The notes beneath the pieces are model-generated. The model did no database searches, was not told the DNA's origin, and saw only the letters and a program-made list of their open reading frames with translations. The position numbers and the translations under genes were made by a program. From Circinella umbellata (lineage: Eukaryota > Mucoromycota > Mucoromycetes > Mucorales > Lichtheimiaceae), in assembly GCA_025093555.1 (NCBI GenBank), contig JAIWNF010000020.1, positions 620,001 through 684,000 of the forward strand: a stretch of 64,000 bases of DNA. Direction: 5' to 3'. Of the stretch, positions 37,880 through 48,600 are shown in pieces (position 1 is the stretch's first letter; the number at the start of each line of letters is the position of its first letter).

Positions 37880-39290
37880 ATGAATACAGCAATTCGGATA
37901 TGTCCTTATTGTAATGATGATAACAAAACTTTCAAAAGCAATCAAAAAGTACGAATTCATGTTTATACACAACACAATGTTCTATTACCCAGCAACGATC
38001 GAGGTAAACCGATGATACCAGCCAATGCTAAAACTAAATTATATTTATGTGCTTGCTGTACCAAAGTCCACGAATCAAAACACGAACTTCGACAACATGT
38101 AGACAATGAGCACAGTTTTAAATTTACAACTACATTTCCCGATTTTCCTGGTTGGACATTGCAAGGTACCGATTTAGCAGAACGCTTTCGTGAATATTTT
38201 ACACACTGTTTGGAGAACTGTAATAAATATTTTGATGTGGATCAATATTTCAACCAACTACTGTAAGTCAATGATATTTTTATTTATTTATTTATTTTTA
38301 AGATGACGTTTGTTGTTTATTTACACCCGTGGTAAATGATGGTTGAAACTCATAATTATTGTTAGTTGTATTTCACATGTCTTAGTTTTACAAAAACGCT
38401 CTCAATACGGATCCATGCCAGTAGAATATTTTCCTCCTTCATTACTTAAAGCTGCACATCAAGATGTCATTTCCTCGTTAACGTATCCTGTTTCAATGGA
38501 TAGCAACATTTATATTTCAATCAAGAATATCGTCCACGACTATCATGATAATAGGATGGATAATCTGACAGCACGGCATGCTTTACTTGGCCTTGCAATG
38601 ACATGCAAAAATGAAGCGGAACGAAACGTTATTTTAACTGTCGAAGCATTATTACCACCTATCAAGGATTTGGATATTGGATTAGTAGGTGAATCGGAAT
38701 TAATAGCATCGTTTATACATCCAATGATCCAGGCATTATTATCGTATGAAAATGATGATAAAGTAGCACGTTGTTCGAATACCATACCAGATAATGGCAC
38801 GGATATTACCAAACGCCCCGATTATGAAGTGATTATGTTTGAACAATATAAGGAGTCATATCGTACATGTTATGGTGAAGTAAAAAATGGATGTTCATCT
38901 GAAATTAATTCAATCCTTGATTTCTATCGACTGTGTATTTTTTGCAAGCTAGAAATGGTGGTATCTAATTTAACCGGAATTTTATGTTTTCAAGCGATTG
39001 GACCAACAATTACTTTCTATTATATGGTGCATACAAGTGCTACTATTTATGCATTAGTGGAATTGGGAACCGTTGAAATACCAACTACGAAAAAAGATGT
39101 CATGAAGATCATTATCGCTTTAGACGAGCTATTGAAAGTGGCAACAATCCACAGAAGTATCAAGAAAAAAAAATCTTCAGAAATGAATACATCTCATCCA
39201 ACGTTACCATTTGAATTTGTTCAAGGAAAAAAAAAGACTTTACCAGCTAAACGAAAACCATCTCTCACCTCTATCTCGGGTCGACGATAG
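37880..39290 (+). CDS. C2H2 zinc-finger protein with PD-(D/E)XK-like nuclease core
   Basis: No characterised function; member of a repeated lineage-specific family. Exon 1 37880-38262 and probable exon 2 38366-39290 close to 435 residues. The N-terminus has two C2H2-type fingers: Cys8, Cys11, His27, His32 (wider than usual), and Cys57, Cys60, His73, His78 (canonical spacing). The second exon carries a nuclease-like pattern: a helix with GESELIASF (Glu237/Glu239), RPDYEVIMFE with Asp280, then CYGEVKN with Glu299-x-Lys301, followed by a helix (ILDFYRLCIFCK) and a beta hairpin (FQAIGPTITFYYMV, IYALVELGTVEIP). Asp plus ExK after a short beta spacing is the PD-(D/E)XK signature. The tail is Lys-rich. 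The intron acceptor at 38365 is chosen because it keeps frame; the later AG at 38385 does not. DNA binding and cleavage are inferences from motifs. Confidence 0.7.
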
Positions 39291-39469
39291 GTCTTTCCTT
39301 TTTAACTTGGCTTCTTACACTATAATACTGTACCTACACACGTTGACTATAATCAAACCAACTTTTATGTATATATACCCAAAAACAAATTCGAGTTAAC
39401 TTATGGTAAAAATATTAATTTCGTATTCGTTTCTTTTTCATAAAATAAAAATAAAAAGTAATGCCCAAA
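39291..39469. other. Spacer at the centre of the inverted duplication
   Basis: About 180 bp of AT-rich DNA between the stop of the intact gene and the 3' end of its decayed inverted copy. It is the centre of a tail-to-tail arrangement. No gene seen. Confidence 0.4.
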
Positions 39470-40070
39470 AACTGTCTAAAAGTCCATTATGTTGCTATAG
39501 AAAGTGATCGATCGTCTAATCGCTTGGAAACATAAAATTCCAGTTAAATTGGGCATTACCATCCCTAACTTTCAAAAAATACACAGCTGATAGAAATCAA
39601 GGATTGAATTAATTTCAGATGAACATCCATTTTCTACTTCACCATAACATGTACGATATCACTTCATGATCGGGGCGTTTGATAATATCCGTGCCATTAT
39701 CTGGTATGGTATTCGAACAACGTGCTACTTTATCATCATTTTCATACGATAATAATGCCTGGACCATTGGATGTATAAACGATGCTATTAATTCCGATTC
39801 ACCTACTAATCCAATATCCAAATCCTTGATAGGTGGTAACTTCGACAGTTAAAATAACGTTTCGTTCCGCTTCATTTTTGCATGTCATTGCAAGGCCAAG
39901 TAAAGCATACCGTGCTGTCAGATTATCCATCCTATTATCATGATAGTCGTGAACACTTTTCTTGATTGAAATAGAAATGGTGTTATCCATTGAAACAGGA
40001 TACGTTAACGAGGAGATGACATCTTGATGTGCGGCTTCTAGTAATGAAGAAAAAAAAAATATTCTATCAC
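39470..40070 (-). pseudogene. Decayed inverted copy of the zinc-finger/nuclease-like gene
   Basis: The reverse strand aligns over about 600 bases with 38410-39030 of the intact gene. Near-identical pieces include DIGLVGESELIASFIHPM, ALLSYENDDKVARCSNTIPD, and NRMDNLTARYALLGLAMTCK. The copy is broken: the frame changes where about a dozen bases are missing near 39835, a stop follows the RPDHEV segment (loss of GEV), and the 3' third is diverged. The zinc-finger exon is absent; upstream sequence on this strand is AT-rich with no Cys/His pairs. It appears non-functional. Confidence 0.88.
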
Positions 40071-40519
40071 TTTAACAATCAAAAAATCAATTACTTTTTT
40101 TCATATATACTTAATAAACAGAAACAAAACTTCAGTGAAAAAAAAAACATAGAGTAATAAGAAAGAAAGTAAATTGGATGAATCGAATTTTATAATACAG
40201 ATCTGCAATACTGGTACATCCCAACAAGAATAATAATTTTGAAAGAATTTTGGCTTATATTTTATAATAACAATATACAAAGCACATATGTATATATGGC
40301 TTCTTGTCTTCTTATTATTTATCATTCTTAAATCATTTGGAAACATACGCAGTCCACTTGTTCCAGTACGTATTGGGTTAGTTATCTAAAAAATATATAT
40401 ACTCATTGTTGAATGCTTCTATTTCTCATTAAGAAAAAAATTATATATTAGGTATAAAAGTGAACTCATATTCAACCATGAGAAAGAAAAACATCTTGTA
40501 AATTTTTAATGGATAAATA

Positions 40520-40870
40520 TGTTTCCGGGATCAAAATTTCTTCGGGGAAGTCGCCGTTACCACATGCATCATTCCGAAGAAAATTATGTTTGTTGTCCCC
40601 CCCCCTTTTGAGTCATAAAAATATCTCAAATTAGTAAATATTTATAACCATTACCTTTTATACTTATCACTTTACTTGAGTTTTTATAAGCAATAATAAA
40701 AATATTGTTATAATCTCCCGTAACCCTCAGCCTCCCCCACTCCCTCCCGATTTTTAATACAGAAGCTCTTGACCGTTCTTTTCACATCATAAAGTGTTTA
40801 TTTTTTTACTACTGTTAACAAGATGACTCAATATGATCCCGGAATCATTAAATGTGACCCCAGCTTTTAC
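40520..40870 (-). repeat. Inverted copy of the right part of repeat block B
   Basis: The reverse strand matches about 36300-36625 with many gaps. Shared words include CAAGAGCTTCTGT, AACGGCGACTT, CCGAAGAA and TTTTGATCCC. No hairpin array is found to its right, so this copy is truncated. Together with the decayed gene copy it makes the right arm of a large imperfect inverted duplication. Confidence 0.75.
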
Positions 40871-41297
40871 TATTCGGAAATCTTATACCGAAAAAAAAAA
40901 GAAAAACTGTTTAGTTGTAGAATATGTTCATCAAAATAAAAAAAAAAATACGAGCGAAATTAGGAGAAGGGATCAAATATGTTAAAATAATGTATCAACG
41001 GCGTTCCAGCCGAAAAGCAGCCTCCCTTTAAAGTAACCATAACCTGCAATTAAGGAAAGCAACGTAAATAACTAAACTGGTTTCAATCAGTTAAATATAC
41101 AATTAAACGTGCATTTACCAAGACTTTTACGTGTGTATTCATAGTGAATAGCAAGTATTATAGTAAACATGTATACAATTAACAAGCTTGACCACCTGAC
41201 ACAACAATCTATTTTTTTTTATATAAATATCAAACAATAATTATCAAAACAATTTTACTTTACTTTTTTTTTTTCCTTTACTTGAATCTCTATTATT
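40871..41297. promoter_or_regulatory. 5' flank of the cytochrome P450 gene
   Basis: AT-rich, with T-runs at 41211-41220 and a pyrimidine stretch at 41255-41290 just before the ATG. No specific site can be named. Confidence 0.35.
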
Positions 41298-42960
41298 ATG
41301 TTAACAGCAGTGATAAATCAAAGCTCGATTAGAGAGTACTTATATGAATACCGATATTATATTAGTATTGCTGCCGCAGTAGCTCTTATTACTCGCCGAA
41401 TTTATCATAGTCTATTTACACCTCCCAAGAATCTACAACATATTCCAAAGATTTCGTATTTACAACAGCTTTTGGTACTCATCCGTAAAGAACCAGTAGA
41501 AAAAAAAACGGAGAGACTTGTTTTCCCTCTATTAAACAAATCGAAAAATAAGCTTTATCTTGTAAGTGATATTTATTATTATCTTTTTGTTCTTGTGTAA
41601 TTTGGACAGATATACTGTTGGTTCAATTTGTATTTTTTTTTTATCTTTTAAATGATCTGTGCTGAAAAAAAAAGAGATGTATTATTCGTGTGTACTCAAT
41701 CTATAATAGAATCGAAATCCTATGTTATGGACAGTTTATGTTGCTGATCCTATGCTTGCTAAAGACGTTACGTTTAGACCTGGTATAATATATTCTCTTT
41801 TTGTAAACCATATCATTTATAAGTAATTATGTATAAATAATCCCGAAATTTACTTTTTTATAGAATTTGCAAATAAAGCCAATGCGCTAGAAGCATCATT
41901 GGGATCCAATGGATCTTTTGGGGCTTTTATTGGAAGTGATAATGTTGCTTCAGTTAATAATCCACATTGGAAAAATCAACGCAAGGTAAACAGATACATA
42001 TAAAACCACACAGATTGATATCTTTAAGATAAATTATAGCTAAATGTATAAATTTGACATTCTATTATACATTCAGATCATGAATCCTGCGGTAAGTCTT
42101 ATTTTTTTTTTTTGACGCATTAATATTTTCTTTTTCGCAATAGTAAATTAATTATTATTTGATATTTTGATTTACTTAGTTTCATCGTTCGCAGCCGGTT
42201 AAATTATTTGGAGACTTGATGCTTGACGTTTTTCGTTTGATCGATGAAACAGAAGCTAATGGCGATCATGTTGCCATAATTAAACTTGCTCAACGCTTGA
42301 CACTTGAGGCATTAGGTCGAGCTGTATTTGGTAAGAGAAAAAGACTTTTACAGTAATAATCCCGTATCTTTTTTCATCTTTATTATTGAATATTAAAACC
42401 ATTATCCACTCTATTACATAATTGTATATTACATATTAGGTTTCAAATTTGGTGCTTTACATGATGAGAATACTATTTGGGTAAAAACGTATAACCAATT
42501 TATTGAAGGATTTGCGGATTTCACAGTTTTTTTCCCCAGAGTGAATACAATTCTTCGATTGTTTGATCGTAAACGAAGAGAACAATACGAAGCTGGGTTT
42601 AAGTTGGCAGAATTACTTGACAATATGGCAGCAGAAAAAAGGCAAGCTTTATTGGAAAATAAAAACAACATGAAAGGGGATGACATTCCAGACAGTGAAA
42701 AGGATCTACTTACACTCATGTTGGAAGCTGAAATGAATGATAAAGAAGGTGTTTCTATGACCAAGGAAGAATTACGGGTAATTATTCTTAAATATACAAG
42801 AGTTGTTTACAATTAAGTGATGATATTACAATTTGGCTCATTCGTTTTTCTTTGTTTATTGACTGCGTATTTAAAGCACAACATGGGAATCTTTTTCTTG
42901 GCTGGTCATGATACTACTAGTAATTCTCTATCCAATGCAATTTACAACTTGGCTAAAGAC

Positions 42961-42998
<38 letters not shown>

Positions 42999-43849
42999 TG
43001 ATTACACTATGTTATATTACAAAATATTATTTATACGTAGCTTTTAAAGTGTTATATATTAATTCACTATTAAAAATGATAATAACAGAGAGTTCAAGAA
43101 AAAGCACGCCAAGAAACTCTTGCTGTTCTTGGAGATGAACCCAAGGATGTTTTTCCAACATTGGATGACTGTAAAAAATTTACATACATTGATATGGTTG
43201 TTAAAGAGGTATAGTATAATACTACAATATAATTGACAGGATATTATTTCTACGTAAAAATATTAATTATAATTATTACTATTATAACAGGGATTACGAT
43301 TGCTTCCTCCAGCAAATGATTTACTTCCACGAGTTTCAACTGATGATACCAATCTAGGTGGAGTAGTGATTCCTAAAGGTGGTTTGGTTTCAGTAGACAT
43401 TCAGGCTTTACATTATGATCCAGATATCTGGAAACATCCTAAAGAATTCATTCCTGAACGATTTGAAGAAGGTGGCGAGCATAGCAAACATAAAGGTTTG
43501 ACTTTTATGCCATTTGGAAGTGGAAGTCGAACATGTATCGGAGTAAACTTTAGTTTAATGGAACAACGAGTTGCTTTATCCATGCTTTGTAAGTGTTTAG
43601 TGTTGGAAGAAGGAAGAAGGGAACTAGGAAGTGGTCGAACAAATGAGAAGTCATTATTATTATATGAATACTATTTTTTTTTTCTTGTTTATTAATTATA
43701 TATCTACAATATTATTACGTATTATTATAGTAAAAAAATATGAATGGGAATTACCAGAAGATTCGATTCATCAAAATGAACTCGTGCTCCCTAATATTTT
43801 CAATCAAGTGCCAAAATCCTTGAAGATCAAATTTACCAAACGATATTAA
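41298..43849 (+). CDS. Cytochrome P450 monooxygenase
   Basis: Haem-thiolate oxygenase, ER-anchored; substrate unknown. Ten exons (41298-41561, 41710-41782, 41864-41985, 42077-42091, 42180-42330, 42440-42777, 42877-42963, 43089-43208, 43291-43588, 43731-43849) close to 528 residues. An N-terminal membrane anchor (YYISIAAAVALI) is followed by a short basic/Pro hinge (FTPPKN). The I-helix oxygen-binding motif is AGHDTTSNS near 42900, the K-helix ExxR is EGLR spanning the 43208/43291 junction, the PERF-type motif is PERFEEGG, and the haem loop is FGSGSRTCIG with its Cys near 43533. Exon 4 is only 15 bases and encodes IMNPA, completing the conserved W-x-x-x-R helix region (WKNQRKIMNPAFHRS). An intron carries a TA microsatellite (42964-42995). 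All key residues are present. Confidence 0.95.
42964..42995. repeat. TA microsatellite in a P450 intron
   Basis: About fifteen TA units begin at the intron donor after AAAGACAAG, so the donor itself (GTATAT) merges with the repeat. Confidence 0.9.
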
Positions 43850-45623
43850 TTATTGTCAATAAATATGATCATTCTCTCTCTCATATTCATATTCATACAT
43901 ATTCATATTTCACAAACATACTGATGTAGTCAATTTTTTTTAAGTAACCACGAAGTTCCAGAATAAAGCTTATTTTTTTTTATATCAAACAAATGTAATA
44001 CGTAATGATATCAATTGTACATGCATGTGCATCGAATACTCCAATTTTTTCTTTATAAAAAAGTTAATTTTTCACTTTATCATACATTGAAATGGGGTTC
44101 TTATAAAAAATCTTCGAGTCATTGATTGCTGGCTACGTATGAACAAAAGATAGATTTACACATTTTATACATTAGGTTTGCTCAAGTTACTATCAACAGC
44201 AATTTGTGTGGATCATATATATTTATATATATCATAATAATGAAGTTGGATGAGATGAAAAGAGAAATATTATGTTTTACGTTAGTTTCTGTTAAATACA
44301 TGGGGCGGATGTATTACTCATTTTTAGAAATAGTAATCTTTCAGTTTATTGTTTATTTATTAACAATAATTAATTTGTTGTTTCTATAGAAACAAAAGGC
44401 TTTATTATTTTTCATATGTAGATAACAACATGATATTATGGTTACCCATAATGTTTCAGAGTTTTTCAATTGGTTTTAATAGTTGCATAATGATTTAATA
44501 GGTTTATAGTAATTTTGTTTATCGCCGCTTCAAACAAGTTTATTGACATGCAAAGAATAAAAATGGAATGGAAGAAAAAGAAGGGAGGGGGAAAAAGAAG
44601 AATTAATGAAATAAACAAATACTACCTTTATTTTTTTATAATGTCCCCATGATTTTTTTTTTAATCAGGGTCACATATTCTTCTTCCGAGAAATGACTAA
44701 AATAATAAGTGTTGCTGTTATGCAAATTGATAAAGTATACTTATTATTATTAAAGATAGAACGGTTATGGATTATGATTACATGTGTAAAATAGATACGT
44801 AATGTGGGTATGCATATGATATAGTAATTGATTAATATTATTATTATCATCTTTTTTTTGCGATCCGGGTAACTTTATAGTTTCTGTCTTGGGCCCTGTT
44901 TTCTTCCTGTCTCTTTATCTTCTCATGTGTATAAAAATCAATTCTATTTTCTTATCTAGGTAACGTGGTATATGTTGTGGCTATATCATTATCAACCTGT
45001 GTGTATATACATTATAATAAACATTACTTTAATTATCAATCATTTATACAGGCATACTCTATTATGATTTCATTATTACATATATATGACTTCAAAATAA
45101 AAATAAAGGAGGAGAGGGGATTGGTAAAAAGAAAAAGATTGTTTTTGATTCGTTCATTTATACAAAATAAGAAAGTAAAAAGGGCCTTTTGATCTGTTAC
45201 AAAAAATGCCTATTTAAGAATAAACTCTTCCATTTTCCTCTTTAGTTGGTCTCGCGTACAACCATAAAAAAAACGAACGCGCTACGAAAATGAAAAGAAC
45301 GCGAAAAGAAAATATAGATATTCAATGGTAATTAAAGTAAAAAAAAAAAAATAACTAGTAAAAATCAAGCGATATAATATCTGAATCCGGTTAAGGGTCT
45401 TAAATAAAAACTTACTGGAAAAGAAAAAAAAAGAAAGGCGGGTGATTCATTGAACGACACGCGCACCTTTTTTTTTTTATCACACAACGAACTTGTCTGA
45501 CCACTTTTTTTTTTTTTTCTTTTTCTTCTTTTTCACAAAAAAAAAAAACTTTCTTTCTTCTTTTTTTTTAATAACTAAAAAAAACACTTGTAATTAAAAA
45601 AATAAAAGAAAAAATAAGATACA
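43850..45623. other. Intergenic region between P450 and exportin-7
   Basis: About 1.8 kb of AT-rich DNA without a supportable gene; open frames at 44126-44389 and 44965-45192 lack domains. The right 400 bases hold A/T homopolymers, a pyrimidine tract at 45500-45570 before the ATG, and a short GC-richer patch with GAACGCG twice (near 45273 and 45298). The promoter of the exportin gene is presumably here. Confidence 0.4.
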
Positions 45624-48600
45624 ATGGCAACGCAAGAAGAGCGAATTGCCTATTATACGACATTATGCGAACAGCTTTACAACCCAAAGTCATCTGGAGA
45701 ACGTGACCAAGTTCAAAAGATGCTCGAATACAGTTTTCCTACTTTTTCAGGTGAAACAGGAAGTGGTATTGCATCACAAAGTCAACAACAACCACCACCA
45801 CCAGGAATGGAGAATAGTCCAACTTTTGCCATTGTGACACCTACCGATACCGCATCCGCTTTACGTATTTTATTGGAAGGTTCACCCAATCCTTTGGTTC
45901 AAACATTTTGTCTTTCTCGTTTAAAACAACTCATCCTTGCTCAATTCTCGATATTTGAAAGAGAAACGAAATTACAACTTCGTATGTGGTTTTTTTTTTC
46001 TTTTTCCTTTTTTTTTTTTTTTTGGCCCTTTTCTTTATATATTACTCATTCATATCTGGTTTCTTTCTTTTTAATTCCCTCCCTCCCCCCCTTTGAAAAA
46101 AACGGGAAAACTTTCCATCCCTCTTGTCAAATTTTTTAAACTTTTTTTTTTCTCTTTTTTTAGGTACATTTTTATTGGAATATTGTTTTATGCACCCGGA
46201 TCTTGAACCTTTTGTTATTTCACAGATAGCAGGCGTCATTGCTTCATTGACACGTTTTGGATGGGCAGATATGGAAGAATATCGAAATATTCATAAAGAT
46301 ATTCAACAATTTTTACAGGTAATAATATATCTATATATACTGGAAAGGGGGGGGGAAAGATTAAGGTAATTTTAACCCTTCAGTTATTAAATAATTGAGG
46401 GGTGGCTATATATATATATATATATATACATTAGGCATCCATGGATCATCGAATTGTTGGATTACAAATGCTTGCTATATTGATTCAAGATATTCAAACT
46501 TCCGGTACAAATACACCTGTTAGATCAGCACAATATAGAAAAGCTGGTAAGTAAAATCTCTATTTTAATAAGAGGTAAAAAAGAAAAGAATTGACACTCT
46601 ATATTTTTTGTTATCATCCTTTTCATTTTAAGCTGCGGCGTTTCGTGATACTCAACTTTTCAATATTTTTGAAACATCCTTTGAGACACTTTCTGGATTA
46701 TTACAACGAAATATACCATTTGATAAACGTATGTTTTATTTCTTTTTCCAATTAAATATACGTGTTAAAAAAAAAGGTACTAAAAATTATGTGAAAATGT
46801 TATTTAGCTGGACAAGAAGATCGTCTTAAAGATGCAGTAATTACTGTTCTTTTAAAATGTTTATCCTATGATTTCGCTGGTACTAATTTAGATGATGCTG
46901 GTGAAGACTTTGGTGTTGTACAGGTAACTATATATATAATATAATATAATACTTTTATTTATTTATTATGATTTAACCTTTATATATATATATATATCAC
47001 TAGATCCCATCTTCATGGCGACCTATGTTTGAAGATGAAAACTTCGTACCTACATTATTTAATGCTTATCGTGAATTACAACCACCATTATCATCAAAGG
47101 TAAAGGATCAATAAAAAAGAAAAAAAATAGAAAGCTAGTAAAGAGAAAGGATAGACTAATAATAATCATTATTATTATTATTATTATTCTTAAGGTGATG
47201 GAATGTTTAGTTCAAGTAGCATCTGTACGAAAAGCATTATTTAGTGGTGATGCTGAACGATCCAAATTTGTTTTAAATATGATGCAAGGTGTTCGTGATA
47301 TCATTTTTACAGGTCAAGGAATGAATGATACAAACAATTATAATGAATTCTGTCGTTTATTATACAGATTTAGAGCTACAGCACCATTAAATGAAATGGC
47401 TGAAAAACCTGGTTATGTTGATTGGATTTCTCTTATTGCTGATTTTTCATTAAAAGCTGTGCAATCGTGGAAGGTAAAAACACAAATAATAGTACAAAAA
47501 AAGAGATTTTTGAAGTTAAATTTTTTTTATTTTATTGTATATCATTTCAATATTAGTGGGCACCCGAAACAACACATTATTTACTTGGATTTTGGTCAAG
47601 AATTATTCAAAGTATGACACATTATCAACAATTGAATGACTCTATTGTTCAAAAGATAAAAAGTATCACTATAGAGGTAAGATCAATAATCATATTTGAT
47701 AAAAAAAAAAGAAGAGATTTCACAAGATAATCATCAACAATATTTTATTTATGATTATAATTAGTTGACACGTACTTATATTACGACAAATATTGAATCA
47801 GTACCTACAAGAATGGAAGAAATGCTTGATGGTAAAGAAAAAAAAAGAAAAGAAAGAGAGAGAAACCGTGGGAAATTATTTAGCTTAAGCTAATTATATT
47901 TATATATCATTTTAGATCCATTGGAAAATGAAGAGTCATTAATAGAATCATTAGTTATGTTGGGACACATTGCTCGTTGTAAATATGAACAATCAAGTGC
48001 CGCTTTAGTAGCCATTTTTGATCCGATTGCTTTACAATATCAGGTAAAAATAATTATCACTATATTATTTTTTTTTGGGGGGGGGAGAGAAAGAAGTTTC
48101 ATGCATGAAAAAAAAATGTGAGCTAAATTGTATGAATGTATAATCTAACCTTTTTTTTGGGGGGGGGGACATTATAGGAATTGATTACACAAGCTGCATC
48201 AGGTATGACAGGAGGTGATTCATTTAAAGAAGCATTGGAAGTCATTGAAACAAAATTTGCATGGCTTGTATACATCATTGCTGCATTTATCGGTACTCGT
48301 CCGGTAAGTAATCTTCTTTTTTTTTTTTTTGGAGTTCATATATTTTATTTTATATCATTTGGTAAATTAACAATAATTATTCTCTTTATTTAGGCATTTT
48401 TAAGTTCTGAAGAATTAGATTCAGTGGATGGACAATTAACAACAAAAGTATTACAATTAATGGATGTGAATCAAGCTTTACAAAATCAACATGGAAGTGC
48501 ATTTTTAAATCAAAAATTGGATATGGCGTTTGTTTACTTTTTCATGCAATTTCGAAAATCATATATTGGTGAAACGAATGGAAAATCGGTAAAAATCATG

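Noticed and set aside
37666..37975. Cys/Val/Gly-rich minus-strand protein
   Set aside because: It is the translation of the opposite strand of the CACACCCA minisatellite.
38386..38400. Acceptor AG at 38385 for the zinc-finger gene
   Set aside because: Joining 38262 to 38386 breaks the frame; the AG at 38365 keeps it and leaves the domain intact.
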